Below, piece by piece: positions 1 through 8,480 of a DNA stretch of 64,000 bases. Under the pieces are notes generated by a model. That model worked only from the letters and a program-made list of their open reading frames with translations, was not told the DNA's origin and searched no databases. The stretch spans positions 22,152-86,151 of the forward strand of contig JAYNJW010000004.1 in the NCBI GenBank assembly GCA_038110535.1, read 5' to 3'. How positions within the stretch are numbered: the stretch's first letter is position 1; every line of letters begins with the position of its first letter. This DNA is from Chordibacter sp038110535 (GTDB lineage: Bacteria; Verrucomicrobiota; Verrucomicrobiia; Opitutales; Seribacteraceae). Both the position numbers and the translations under genes were made by a program.

Positions 1-741
1 TCCCCGAATTATTGGTGGGTTTTTGCATTCCTGACCTTATTTCTTTTCCAGTTGGCTCTCATGGTCTTGTGGCCAAGGTTTATTATCCCTTTATTTAATA
101 CATTAAAACCCTTGGAGGATGAAGATTTACGTCAAGAATTGCATGCTCTTTCTGACAAAACTGGTTTCAAAACGAAAGAAATTCAAGTGATTGACGGGAG
201 CAAAAGATCCTCTCATTCCAATGCTTTTTTTACAGGCTTTGGAAAATTTCGAAAAATTGTTCTTTATGATACGCTGATCAATCAAATGAACCAAAAAGAG
301 ATTGTTGCGGTTGTTGCTCATGAAATTGGTCATTACAAACTAGGTCATATTCCTAAACGATTGGCTTATTCATTTGTTATGGGTCTTGTTTTTTTCTGGA
401 TTCTTGCACAGCTTGTACAGGCTCCTTGGTTTGCTGAACAACTCAACATTCCTATTTCCTTTGCAGGCGAAATAAATCCTGTTTTGTTGGCCTTCCTTTT
501 ATTTGGAGGGTGCATATCTTTCTGGTTTAGCCCAGTTTCCAACTATTTTTCTCGCAAGCACGAATTCGAAGCAGATGACTATGCTGTTTTGTCTACCGGA
601 TCATCCCTTCCTTTATCCAATGCCCTAAAAAAGCTAAGTGTGAAAAATCTTAGTTATCCATTACCTCACCCTTGGGTTTCATTTTTTTACCACTCGCACC
701 CAAGTTTGCCTGAGCGAGAGTTAAATATTAGCAAACATTGA
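1..741 (+). CDS. M48 (Ste24-type) membrane zinc metalloprotease, 5'-truncated
   Basis: The reading frame is open from base 1, so the N-terminus lies outside the window; about 246 residues are seen. The zinc-binding HEIGH motif is at 319-333 (context VVAHEIGHYKLGH) and the third ligand is in SRKHEFEAD near 553-579. Hydrophobic segments precede the catalytic motif and lie between the two zinc sites. This layout is typical of Ste24/HtpX-type integral membrane proteases; Ste24 enzymes cleave C-terminal to prenylated CAAX cysteines in eukaryotes, and bacterial members are thought to act in membrane protein quality control. The substrate cannot be told from sequence. It converges on the VanZ-like gene downstream. 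Confidence 0.85.
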   Translation, partial: SPNYWWVFAFLTLFLFQLALMVLWPRFIIPLFNTLKPLEDEDLRQELHALSDKTGFKTKEIQVIDGSKRSSHSNAFFTGFGKFRKIVLYDTLINQMNQKEIVAVVAHEIGHYKLGHIPKRLAYSFVMGLVFFWILAQLVQAPWFAEQLNIPISFAGEINPVLLAFLLFGGCISFWFSPVSNYFSRKHEFEADDYAVLSTGSSLPLSNALKKLSVKNLSYPLPHPWVSFFYHSHPSLPERELNISKH

Positions 742-760
742 CCGAACCTTTGAAAAAAAC

Positions 761-1222
761 TTACCGGTTTAGAAGAGAGAGATTTTTCAGGCAAAAGCAG
801 TGAACAAGCAAGGCAAGCGATACTCCAGATAGATTCATGGAAATATCACCGACCGAAGGAAATCTCTGGGGAATATAAAATTGAGTCAATTCATTGGCTA
901 CGGCAAAAAAAACAGAAAGGAAGATCGTCCAGAAAAGGTTAGCGCCATTTTGTGTCCTTCTTCGGATGAACCAAGCCCACAACCATGCAAAGACAAAAAA
1001 AAGGGGAAAATGACTTAAATCTTGTAGCCAGTAGGGATAATCAAAAATGCCTTCAGATAACTGAATCCAAAAGGTATGAACATCTGCATTCTTTAAGGTG
1101 TCCGCTTTGGGGAATCCTGTTAGAACTTGTATGAAAAAAGTATAAACTAGGGGAACAGTTATCCACAAAATCGAGTCTTTCGGGGCAAGAATCCAGTTTA
1201 TTCTTTTACAATTCAACCACAT
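761..1222 (-). CDS. VanZ-like family small membrane protein
   Basis: 153 residues with about four hydrophobic segments. The C-terminal half carries the VanZ-family signature: NELTQFYIPQR, then a D-x-x-x-N-x-x-G pattern (GDISMNLSGV), then a last membrane helix. VanZ proteins were named for low-level teicoplanin resistance, but most members have no known role, so no resistance is implied. The ATG at 1222 leaves about 50 bp to the divergent FmdB-like gene, enough for back-to-back promoters. Confidence 0.7.
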   Translation of the reverse strand: MWLNCKRINWILAPKDSILWITVPLVYTFFIQVLTGFPKADTLKNADVHTFWIQLSEGIFDYPYWLQDLSHFPLFFVFAWLWAWFIRRRTQNGANLFWTIFLSVFFAVANELTQFYIPQRFPSVGDISMNLSGVSLALLVHCFCLKNLSLLNR

Positions 1223-1272
1223 TGCTATCTGCTTAAAAGTATTCTATTTTCTGTAATTAGATATATAACAAC

Positions 1273-1836
1273 ATGCCGATTTACGAATTTTACTCGCCCA
1301 AAACTAATAAAATTTATTCCTTTTATTCCCGTAGACTGACCAAGACTGATGAAATTCCTCACTGTCCTGACGGAAAGGATTTCGAGATGCAAAAACTAAT
1401 CAGTGGGTTTTCCATAACAGGTAGTAATGCCAATGATGAAAACCTACAAGATGATTTTGAGGAGGGGAAAGAATTGGATCCGTTTTCCCGACTAAATGAA
1501 AACCAATCTGCACAAGTGATGAGGGAAATGGAACGTGCCATGAGTGGGATGGACGATGAAAATCCGGATCCGCGCCAGATGGGGGCCCTGATGCGGCGTA
1601 TGTGTGAGATGACTGGAGAGAAGATGGACGGGGTGATGGAGGAAGTGGTAAGAAAGCTCGAAGAGGGGGCAAATCCGGAAGAATTAGAAGAAAGAATGGA
1701 TGGGGTGATGGAAGACCAGGATGATGGGCAAGGTACGATGGAAAATTCTTCGGTCCATTCGCATTTACAAAAGATCAGAAAAAGATTTTTAACCCGGGAT
1801 CCTGAGCTCTATGAGATGAATGACTTTCTCCCTTAA
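1273..1836 (+). CDS. FmdB-like protein with degenerate zinc ribbon and acidic, Met-rich tail
   Basis: 187 residues. The start MPIYEFYSPKTNKIYSFYSR matches the opening of FmdB-type zinc ribbons (normally MPxYEYxC-x2-C). Here the first cysteine pair is replaced by S-P-K-T, and only one cysteine of the second pair remains (HCPDG), so zinc binding through four cysteines is not possible. The rest is rich in Asp, Glu and Met, with helical repeats such as NPDPRQMGALMRRM and EEVVRKLEEGANPEELEE. I recall similar proteins in Verrucomicrobia, but no function is known. It is followed 14 bp later by a lipoprotein gene on the same strand. Confidence 0.6.
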   Translation: MPIYEFYSPKTNKIYSFYSRRLTKTDEIPHCPDGKDFEMQKLISGFSITGSNANDENLQDDFEEGKELDPFSRLNENQSAQVMREMERAMSGMDDENPDPRQMGALMRRMCEMTGEKMDGVMEEVVRKLEEGANPEELEERMDGVMEDQDDGQGTMENSSVHSHLQKIRKRFLTRDPELYEMNDFLP

Positions 1837-1850
1837 TCAATTTTTTACCT

Positions 1851-2258
1851 ATGCGACCGTTCATCCTTTTCTGTATTTTGGTTCAGTTTGGCTGTGACTA
1901 TAACCCAAGCGGTCCATCGAACGATTGGAATGGAACGGATGCTGAATTTCTTGATTCATTTAAGCTGGTCGATGGGCAGGAATCGAATGATTCATTTTTG
2001 CTGGTTGAAAAAAACTCCGGTGAACCATTCACGGGAGAAGTCAGCAGAAATAAACAAGACCGAGTAACAACACAGAGTTTTTCAGGTGGGCTTTTGAATG
2101 GTCAAAGTATAAAGACATCCCCGGACGGATCCTGGGTGGAAGCCAACTATGTCAATGGGCAACTCCATGGAGATATGATATTCTTCGATTCCGATGGGAA
2201 AATAAGGTCGGTCATGAGCTACCGGGAGGGGAAACGAGTCATTTCCCAACCGGATTAG
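1851..2258 (+). CDS. Putative lipoprotein with MORN-like repeats
   Basis: 135 residues. The N-terminus MRPFILFCILVQFGCDYN is a short signal peptide ending in a lipobox-like Cys-15, though QFGC is an imperfect lipobox. The C-terminal half has two or three MORN-like strands: GEPFTGEVSR, GLLNGQSIKTSPDGSW and NGQLHGDMIFFDSDGKI, as in YwqK-type proteins. It probably sits in the outer membrane or periplasm; its role is unknown. It lies 14 bp after the FmdB-like gene, so the two probably form an operon. Its stop codon directly abuts the stop of the convergent histidine kinase. Confidence 0.6.
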   Translation: MRPFILFCILVQFGCDYNPSGPSNDWNGTDAEFLDSFKLVDGQESNDSFLLVEKNSGEPFTGEVSRNKQDRVTTQSFSGGLLNGQSIKTSPDGSWVEANYVNGQLHGDMIFFDSDGKIRSVMSYREGKRVISQPD

Positions 2259-3821
2259 CTATCGCTCCTCTGACCTAGGGTCCGAGGGAAGATAAAAGAA
2301 AAATGTGGTCCCTTTTCCCGGCTTGGAATTAAACCCGATAATGCCCTTATGGTCTTCCACAAATAATTTGCAATTGTACAGACCAAACCCGGATCCAGCA
2401 TGCGAGCTTTTGGTGGTAAAAAAAGGATCAAATATTTTGTCAAAAATATCTTCCGTAATGCCCGATCCGTTATCCGAAATGATGATCTCGGCACCCGCCT
2501 TGGGGACTTTAGTTTTTTCTCCTAAATGATTAGCAGTCAGGGTATCACCAGGCACTAATTTTCTTAAGCTTATCTTTATTTTACCTTTTTTTTCAATTAC
2601 ATCACGAGCATTGATGATTAGGTTCAGGATGACTTGTCTAAAACCAGTTTCCTCAATGAAAGCATAAATGGGATCTTTGGCAAAATGAGTTACAATTTTG
2701 GCACTAGGGGGTAATAAAATTCCGACCAAATCCATTTGATCGCCCAATAAGGTGGCTAGATTGTGATGAGACCGAACCGCTGGCTTATCCCGGTGAAGAT
2801 CGATGATTCGACGAACTAATTTTTGAGCCTGGAGAGCACTCTTCTTAATTTGACCCATTCCATTTGCCATCGGGTCGTCCTTTTTCATCATCGAATAATA
2901 AAGTTCACTAATCGAAAAAATGCCTGCCATCAAATTACTGAAATCATGAACCAGTCCGTTGGTCAGAGTGGTTAAGCCTTCTCGCCAGACTGAGTTGGTC
3001 AGACGGTGTTCCGCAATTGCTTGTCGGGTAATATCGATAAAAACCCCATCAAACCCTAGGATTTTATTGGTTGCGGTGATAATAGGGGTTCTCACATCCA
3101 GAAGATAGACAATTTTATCAGCTGGTGGAGTGTGCACTCTGTAACTCAAACTGAAGGTTTCCCCGATGTTCTCATGAGATTTTAACTCTCTCTGAAAATA
3201 TTCTCGGTCTTGGTCGGAAATTTTTTCAAGGAATAGACCGCCATTTCTGTACATTTCTTTGAAATCAAAGGGAAAAAGCCTCTGCACCCCTCTGGACAAA
3301 TAACTAAATGTCATGTCCGGTCTTTGGGTAAAAAAGATGCCAGGAAAATTACTAACATAGTCAGATAAGCGACTTTCCGCTTTTTGTAGGCGTATCAGGG
3401 TATTTGCCAGAGCCCGCGGGTCTTTCATTAAATCCCCTAGGAATGCTTTTTTGAGTGATTCATGAGGGGCAAGGGCAGGGGAGAGGGATAAAACCCCCAT
3501 CGATTCATATTTGCAATATGCCAAGGCGACACCCAGCGATGATTCAGCTTCGTTGGAAGAAATAGGAAGAAATTTTTCGAAGGATTCTCGAAAGAATTTT
3601 TTATCGAGAACGAGCTTCCAGGAAGGATCCAGTGCAGTCATTAATTGGTAAAAACTACGACCGGACAGGCTTTCCGGGGATTCACCAACCCATGAACTAA
3701 ACGAATCCATTGAATGGAGGATATTCCCGTCCTTGTCCAGGGCGACTTGGCTAATCTCGAAGTTGGGTATTTTCAATTGCTCTCTTATGATATCGAAAAT
3801 TTTAATTGTCTTGGCAATCAT
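2259..3821 (-). CDS. PAS-domain sensor histidine kinase, divergent from the flagellar operon
   Basis: 520 residues with no clear membrane segment, so probably cytoplasmic. A PAS-like region covers roughly residues 150-270. The phospho-accepting H-box is LVHDFSNLMAG (His near residue 292). The ATPase domain has the N-box NLIINARDVI, G1 DNGSGI, F-box FDPFFTTK and G2 GSGFGL. The N-box and H-box style resembles NtrB/FlrB/FlgS kinases, which phosphorylate sigma-54 activators of flagellar genes. The neighbour supports this: 84 bp separate its ATG from the flgB ATG, and a sigma-54 element lies between. No response regulator is adjacent, so the partner is inferred to be elsewhere. Confidence 0.85.
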   Translation of the reverse strand: MIAKTIKIFDIIREQLKIPNFEISQVALDKDGNILHSMDSFSSWVGESPESLSGRSFYQLMTALDPSWKLVLDKKFFRESFEKFLPISSNEAESSLGVALAYCKYESMGVLSLSPALAPHESLKKAFLGDLMKDPRALANTLIRLQKAESRLSDYVSNFPGIFFTQRPDMTFSYLSRGVQRLFPFDFKEMYRNGGLFLEKISDQDREYFQRELKSHENIGETFSLSYRVHTPPADKIVYLLDVRTPIITATNKILGFDGVFIDITRQAIAEHRLTNSVWREGLTTLTNGLVHDFSNLMAGIFSISELYYSMMKKDDPMANGMGQIKKSALQAQKLVRRIIDLHRDKPAVRSHHNLATLLGDQMDLVGILLPPSAKIVTHFAKDPIYAFIEETGFRQVILNLIINARDVIEKKGKIKISLRKLVPGDTLTANHLGEKTKVPKAGAEIIISDNGSGITEDIFDKIFDPFFTTKSSHAGSGFGLYNCKLFVEDHKGIIGFNSKPGKGTTFFFYLPSDPRSEER

Positions 3822-3876
3822 TCATCCGAATATCTACGAATTTATAAATCTGGGAGACTGACATTTTTACTCAATT

Positions 3877-3892
3877 TGGCATGAGGATTGCA
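3877..3892 (+). promoter_or_regulatory. Sigma-54 (-24/-12) promoter of the flgB operon
   Basis: The sequence TGGCATGAGGATTGCA matches the RpoN consensus TGGCAC-N5-TTGCA with one mismatch. The GG at 3878-3879 and GC at 3890-3891 are 12 bases apart, the invariant spacing. Transcription would start near 3902-3905, at or just before the flgB ATG at 3906. Confidence 0.8.
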
Positions 3893-3905
3893 TTGCATTT
3901 CCCTA

Positions 3906-4295
3906 ATGACTGCTATTCTCGACAACCTTTACAGCCAGGAAAATTATCTTATTTCTAAAAAACTGCTGGACGCTACCCATCTCAGACACGAGGCACTATC
4001 AAATAACCTGGCAAATGTAGAAACACCAGGGTTTAAGAGGCGGGATCTGCCGGAGACTTTCTCTGTCGAATTACGCAGGGCAGTTGATCGCAAAGACTTC
4101 AGGCGGGTGAAAGCCCTCTATCCGAGAAGCGAAGAAGACCGTCAGGCTAAGCCTGTTCGTATGGATGGCAATACCGTGCAGTTGGACGAAGAAATGCTGG
4201 CGATGAACCGAAACGCTTTGAATTATGAGTATTTGTCAAGCTCAGTGGGCGGTACTTTAAAAGAACTTCACCTAGCCATCAAAGGGAGGGTATAA
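3906..4295 (+). CDS. flgB: Flagellar basal-body rod protein FlgB
   Basis: About 129 residues. The proximal-rod signature LSNNLANVETPGFKRRDL lies near the N-terminus (residues 31-48), and the C-terminus has the usual helical region. FlgB forms the base of the rod just above the MS ring in the periplasm. I chose ATG 3906: an upstream in-frame TTG at 3888 lies inside the sigma-54 -12 element and so could not be transcribed from that promoter. It is the first gene of the long flagellar locus, with flgC 6 bp downstream. Confidence 0.9.
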   Translation: MTAILDNLYSQENYLISKKLLDATHLRHEALSNNLANVETPGFKRRDLPETFSVELRRAVDRKDFRRVKALYPRSEEDRQAKPVRMDGNTVQLDEEMLAMNRNALNYEYLSSSVGGTLKELHLAIKGRV

Positions 4296-4301
4296 TCGCA
4301 T

Positions 4302-4742
4302 ATGACAATGAATCTTATTCCAGGAGTTGAATCGACCGGCAGTGCCTTGTCTGCGGAAAAGATCCGGCTTGAAATTATTGCCCAGAACATTGCTAACTCC
4401 AATACCACCCAAGATGCTTCTGGCAAGGTCTATAAACGGAAAGAAGTTGCTTTTGAGGAATTTGTCAAGATGCCTGAAAGAAGGATTCCCGGGTATGTAG
4501 ACGAGAACTTATACCAAGGGGTCAGGGTTGTGGATGTTTACGATGATCAAACCCCCGGAAGAATGATTTTCAATCCAGGTCATCCCCACGCTAATGAGGA
4601 TGGCATGGTGGAGATGCCCAATGTTGATGTCTCTCGTGAAATGATCGACTTAATCAGTGCTTCGCGGGCGTATGAAGCGAATCTGTCGGTGGTAAAAACT
4701 TCCCGCCGGATGGCTCAACAAGCCCTCGCTATCGGCCGCTAA
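4302..4742 (+). CDS. flgC: Flagellar basal-body rod protein FlgC
   Basis: 146 residues. The N-terminal rod signature is LEIIAQNIANSNTTQDASGK and the C-terminal motif is VDVSREMIDLISASRAYEAN, the helix pair that packs in the rod D0 domain. FlgC is a proximal rod subunit assembled by the flagellar type III export system. An alternative start two codons in (ATG 4308) cannot be excluded. The flgB-flgC-fliE order is the classical one. Confidence 0.95.
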   Translation: MTMNLIPGVESTGSALSAEKIRLEIIAQNIANSNTTQDASGKVYKRKEVAFEEFVKMPERRIPGYVDENLYQGVRVVDVYDDQTPGRMIFNPGHPHANEDGMVEMPNVDVSREMIDLISASRAYEANLSVVKTSRRMAQQALAIGR

Positions 4743-4753
4743 TTTATAGTATT

Positions 4754-5155
4754 ATGGACGCAGTCTCTTCCCTCCCTTCCCTCAATGATTTGCTCAGGCA
4801 AAATCCGAACCTCAATCCTCAGAAGTTTTCCCCTAAGCTCAACGGCGAGAATCATTTGCCCGGTGGGATTTCACCATCCTCGGTCAGTAGTCCACCGATC
4901 ATTGATAAAACCACGGCAGTCGATCGGGTAACCGCACCAGGTTTTTCTGATATGTTCGAAAAGTTTGTTCGTGGCGTGGATCATAAAAAGAAAATTTCCG
5001 CCAAGGAAACCCAAGATCTCATCCTAGGCAGATCAGATAATATCCATGAGGCAGTGGTGAAGTCGGAAGAGTCTAAGCTAGCTTTCAATTTGATGATTGA
5101 GGTGCGGAACAAACTGGTGGACTCTTATAAAGAGCTCATGCGTATGCAGGTATAG
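4754..5155 (+). CDS. fliE: MS ring-rod junction protein FliE
   Basis: 133 residues. The C-terminal half is a typical FliE domain: a conserved acidic/helical stretch and NLMIEVRNKLVDSYKELMRM at the end. The N-terminal 60 residues are Pro/Ser-rich and variable. FliE joins the MS ring (FliF) to the rod and is needed early for export of rod proteins. It sits between flgC and fliF. Confidence 0.9.
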   Translation: MDAVSSLPSLNDLLRQNPNLNPQKFSPKLNGENHLPGGISPSSVSSPPIIDKTTAVDRVTAPGFSDMFEKFVRGVDHKKKISAKETQDLILGRSDNIHEAVVKSEESKLAFNLMIEVRNKLVDSYKELMRMQV

Positions 5156-5173
5156 GATGTCAGTATTTTATAG

Positions 5174-6733
5174 ATGAAGGAACGATTAAATAGACTTACA
5201 GAAGTTTGGAATGCTCTAAACATTTCTCAAAGATTCTCTCTGGTTGGTGCACTCGTTGGAGTCCTGCTCGTCAGTGCAGCCATTCTATCTTTTTCGGGGG
5301 GGAGCAAAGACTTGCGTCCGTTGGTAAGTGGTGCGGATGCCGCAGATTTGGGTGAAGTAACCGAAGTGTTGAAATCCAATCAAATTGAATTTGAATACAG
5401 CCAGGGAGGTGATTCTATCCTTGTGCCGGCTGATAAATTGGCATCTGCTCGCATGGAACTTGCCATGAAAGGACTCCCCAAGAGCGGGGATGTAGGTTAT
5501 GAAATTTTTGATGAGGGAAATTTTGGAATAAGCGACTTTGTTCAGCGAACCAACCATACCCGTGCTATTCAGGGAGAGTTGGCCCGTACCATTTCCATGA
5601 TGGATGCCATTCGTTCCGCTAAAGTTTTTGTGGTTAAGCCGGAAAACAATCTTTTGCTCAGTGAAGACCCCAACGATCGTCCAAGTGCATCGGTCTATGT
5701 GGATACAGGGGGTAACACTCTGGATAGGCGAAATGTCAATGCCATTCAATTTTTGGTCGCTCGTGCGGTCAAAGGTATCAATAAATCCAGTGTTGCTGTT
5801 TTGGACAACCAAGGAAATTTGCTTTCAGATGAGGGCGAAGTGGAGGGAGCGGCCGGTGTGGTCGGTCAAATGATGAAGGCCTATCAGGCCCAGGAACGTC
5901 GCCTCGAAGAAAAAATTGAGACGATGCTCGCACGGATAGTAGGCAAGAACAATGTGGTGGCTCGAGTCTCAGTCAATTTAAATACTAAATCTTCCACTCT
6001 CTTGGATGAAAAATTTGACCCCGAGGGTCAGGTTCCGCGCACGCAAACATCCGACAAAGATACTGCCACAACGGTCGAGACCAAACCACAAAACCGGGGT
6101 GCGGGTATGGGGGCAAATGTTCCCAATGTCAGCCAGGATGCTACCGAGCAAGAACCATTAATGGCACAGAGCGATGAAAAGCGTGAAAGTAAAACCACCG
6201 ATTTTGAAATCAGCCGTACTCTAAGAGAAGAAGTACAAGAGCCAGGCTCTATCGTAGGCCGGAGTGCAGCCGTGCTAATTGCCAAAGGTGAATCGCCCCG
6301 GACCGCCCAGGAAATAGATGGGATTCGTGATGCTGTGGTCAATGCCATTGGTGCCCGTTTTGACCAACTTGATCTCAATACGCATGTTACTGTGCATGAG
6401 GTGGAGTTTTTGCCTGCCTTTGTGGGCCCTGCCGGGGAGACGCTCAACCAATTTCAGCAAATTCTTGATACCTATGGCCCACACTTAAAAAATATTCTCG
6501 GTGTGGTTCTCGCCCTTGCTATCTTTGTAGTCTTTTTGAGAATGCTTAAGAAGTTTAAGCCCAGTGATGCTGAAGTGCAGGTGCTAAATGAGGATGACCA
6601 GCAGTTGCTTTCCGGGACCAGAAGTTTGGGCAGTGGGTTAACCCCGGAGCTCCTCAATGATTTGATCCAGGAAAAACCGGACAATGTAGGCACTGCTTTG
6701 AAGCGTTATTTAGAGACCGGGACGACCCGATAG
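5174..6733 (+). CDS. fliF: Flagellar MS-ring protein FliF
   Basis: 519 residues, close to the family norm. One membrane helix lies near residues 20-40 (FSLVGALVGVLLVSAAILSF) and a second near 437-458. Between them are the ring-building YscJ-type domains (for example PKSGDVGYEIFDEGNFGISD) and a Gln/Thr-rich spacer. The C-terminal cytoplasmic tail (LTPELLNDLIQEKPDNVGTA) should bind the FliG N-domain. FliF forms the inner-membrane ring on which the motor is built. Confidence 0.95.
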   Translation: MKERLNRLTEVWNALNISQRFSLVGALVGVLLVSAAILSFSGGSKDLRPLVSGADAADLGEVTEVLKSNQIEFEYSQGGDSILVPADKLASARMELAMKGLPKSGDVGYEIFDEGNFGISDFVQRTNHTRAIQGELARTISMMDAIRSAKVFVVKPENNLLLSEDPNDRPSASVYVDTGGNTLDRRNVNAIQFLVARAVKGINKSSVAVLDNQGNLLSDEGEVEGAAGVVGQMMKAYQAQERRLEEKIETMLARIVGKNNVVARVSVNLNTKSSTLLDEKFDPEGQVPRTQTSDKDTATTVETKPQNRGAGMGANVPNVSQDATEQEPLMAQSDEKRESKTTDFEISRTLREEVQEPGSIVGRSAAVLIAKGESPRTAQEIDGIRDAVVNAIGARFDQLDLNTHVTVHEVEFLPAFVGPAGETLNQFQQILDTYGPHLKNILGVVLALAIFVVFLRMLKKFKPSDAEVQVLNEDDQQLLSGTRSLGSGLTPELLNDLIQEKPDNVGTALKRYLETGTTR

Positions 6734-6760
6734 TTCGTTCTTCCGATTGATCAATTTTTC

Positions 6761-7807
6761 ATGGACGAGGTACTAGAAGAAGAAGATAGCGCAGAAGATC
6801 GCTATGCCCGTTTGTCGAGGCACGAAAAATTGGCCTTGTTAATGATTGCACTCGGGCCTGATGCTTCCTCCACTTTGCTGAAAAGATTCGAACAAAAAGA
6901 TGCAGACAATATTTGCAAAAAAATTGCAGACTTTCCCTTGGTCAACCAAGAGATGAAGGACTGCGTTTTGGACGAATTTTCGGAAATTATTGAGTCGAGC
7001 GTAAATTCTAACTTGGGTGGTTTATCTTTTGCGCGCAAGACCTTGGAGTTGGCTCACGGGGATTTTAAAGCCAACAATATTTTAAATCGTATATCGCCCG
7101 TTCGTGATACCCTTGAGTTCATGGAAGACATCAAGGAGATGGATCCTGGACAGATTTACAATGTCTTACGATTTGAACAACCCCAGACAATTGCCTTTAT
7201 TTTATCCAACTTAGAGGCAGACAAAGGATCCGAAGTGTTGCAAATGATGCCTCCCAATGTGCAGGAACAGGTGGTCGAGCGGGTGGGTGCTATGGAAACC
7301 ACCCCCCTTGCTCAGGTAGAATTGGTCGCGAATACACTGGGGGCCAGAATTGGACAAAAAGGACAGTCTCCCCGGGTTGTTTCAGGGGGTGTGAAAGCGG
7401 CCGCAGATTTGTTGAACTGGTTTGACAAAGAGCAAAGCAAGGAACTCCTGAAAAGCATTGAGAAAAGAAATCCCAAGTTGGGCGGATCCATCCGTCAGAG
7501 AATGTTCCGTTTCGAAGATATTGTTCGTCTTAGTCCTGGCGATATATCCAAGATTACCAAAGAAGTTGATCAAGACGACTTGGTGATTGCCATGAAAAAC
7601 GCTTCTCCGGAACTTAAAAAAGCAATTTATTCGACGATGTCAAAACGGGCGGTTGAAGCGCTTGAAGAGCAATTAGGGTTTCTGGGACCGAAGCGACTCT
7701 CTGAGATCGAGTCTGCCCAAGATCGGGTTATTCAAATTGTTCGTGAGCTTGAAGAGGATGAAGAAATCATTCTTGATACCGGAGGAAGCGACATTGTCGT
7801 TCAATAG
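6761..7807 (+). CDS. fliG: Flagellar motor switch protein FliG
   Basis: 348 residues. The middle domain carries FEQPQTIAFILSNL, the counterpart of the EHPQ patch that contacts FliM, with Gln replacing His. The C-terminal torque domain keeps the charged helix MSKRAVEALEEQLGFLGPKR, where Arg, the acidic pair and Arg align with the E. coli residues that face MotA. The N-domain would bind the FliF tail encoded just upstream. No Shine-Dalgarno sequence is visible before the ATG. Confidence 0.95.
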   Translation: MDEVLEEEDSAEDRYARLSRHEKLALLMIALGPDASSTLLKRFEQKDADNICKKIADFPLVNQEMKDCVLDEFSEIIESSVNSNLGGLSFARKTLELAHGDFKANNILNRISPVRDTLEFMEDIKEMDPGQIYNVLRFEQPQTIAFILSNLEADKGSEVLQMMPPNVQEQVVERVGAMETTPLAQVELVANTLGARIGQKGQSPRVVSGGVKAAADLLNWFDKEQSKELLKSIEKRNPKLGGSIRQRMFRFEDIVRLSPGDISKITKEVDQDDLVIAMKNASPELKKAIYSTMSKRAVEALEEQLGFLGPKRLSEIESAQDRVIQIVRELEEDEEIILDTGGSDIVVQ

Positions 7808-8480
7808 GAAAATAACATTCCTGGTGCCGCCCACCGGTTTCAGTGTACGATCTGTCTCCAGTCCACCTGTTTCCCTGGAGGAGCATGAAGCAAAATCTCA
7901 AATAAGCTTTGATGCTGGAAAGCAGGAAGCAACTCAGTTCTACTTGGGAGAAATAAATCAGTTACAAGATCAGTTCGCGGCAAAACAGAACGAACTCCTC
8001 GATCAAATAAACCAACGGGCTGAACAGGTGATTGCTATGTTAAATGCCAATTTACCGACTTTGGTCATGGAAATCGTGCAAAAGATCCTTCCCCGTGTCG
8101 AGCTAAGTGGAATGGATATCGAAGGAATTGTTCGTTCCTTAATCAAGGAATTCTCAGACGAGGAAGAAAGACTTGAGGTGTATCTGTGCCCACAAGACCT
8201 AAAACTTTTAAAAGCTCTTGGTAAGGGATCGAAACCAGCAGATGGCGAAGAAGCGATCAAGAGTGAAAACGAGGACGGTTTTGCCAGTGCAATTGCAGGA
8301 ATTTTCGATAACTTGGACGGAGAAGATTCAGTCTTGCCCGACTTGCCCAGGGTTCAATTTCATGAAGATACCTCTTTGGTCTCTGGCGATTGCCAAATCA
8401 AAAGTAAGTTTGGACTCTTGGACGGCAGGATTGCTACAAAAATCAGAAAAGTAACCGAGGAGCTGACGGAAAATGGTTAA
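7794..8480 (+). CDS. fliH: Flagellar export stator protein FliH
   Basis: About 228 residues. A coiled-coil-prone middle (INQLQDQFAAKQNELLDQIN) is followed by a FliH/HrpE-type C-domain (MEIVQKILPRVELSGMDIEG). FliH regulates and anchors the FliI ATPase at the export gate. I chose TTG 7794 because a GGAGG at 7781-7785 lies 8 bases upstream. This overlaps fliG by 14 bases. ATG 7758 and TTG 7737 are in-frame alternatives, with longer overlaps. Identity rests on the domain pattern plus position between fliG and fliI. Confidence 0.8.
   Translation: MSFNRKITFLVPPTGFSVRSVSSPPVSLEEHEAKSQISFDAGKQEATQFYLGEINQLQDQFAAKQNELLDQINQRAEQVIAMLNANLPTLVMEIVQKILPRVELSGMDIEGIVRSLIKEFSDEEERLEVYLCPQDLKLLKALGKGSKPADGEEAIKSENEDGFASAIAGIFDNLDGEDSVLPDLPRVQFHEDTSLVSGDCQIKSKFGLLDGRIATKIRKVTEELTENG

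Noticed and set aside
3881..3905. Alternative upstream starts for flgB (ATG 3881, TTG 3888)
   Set aside because: ATG 3881 is out of frame, and TTG 3888 lies inside the -12 promoter element.
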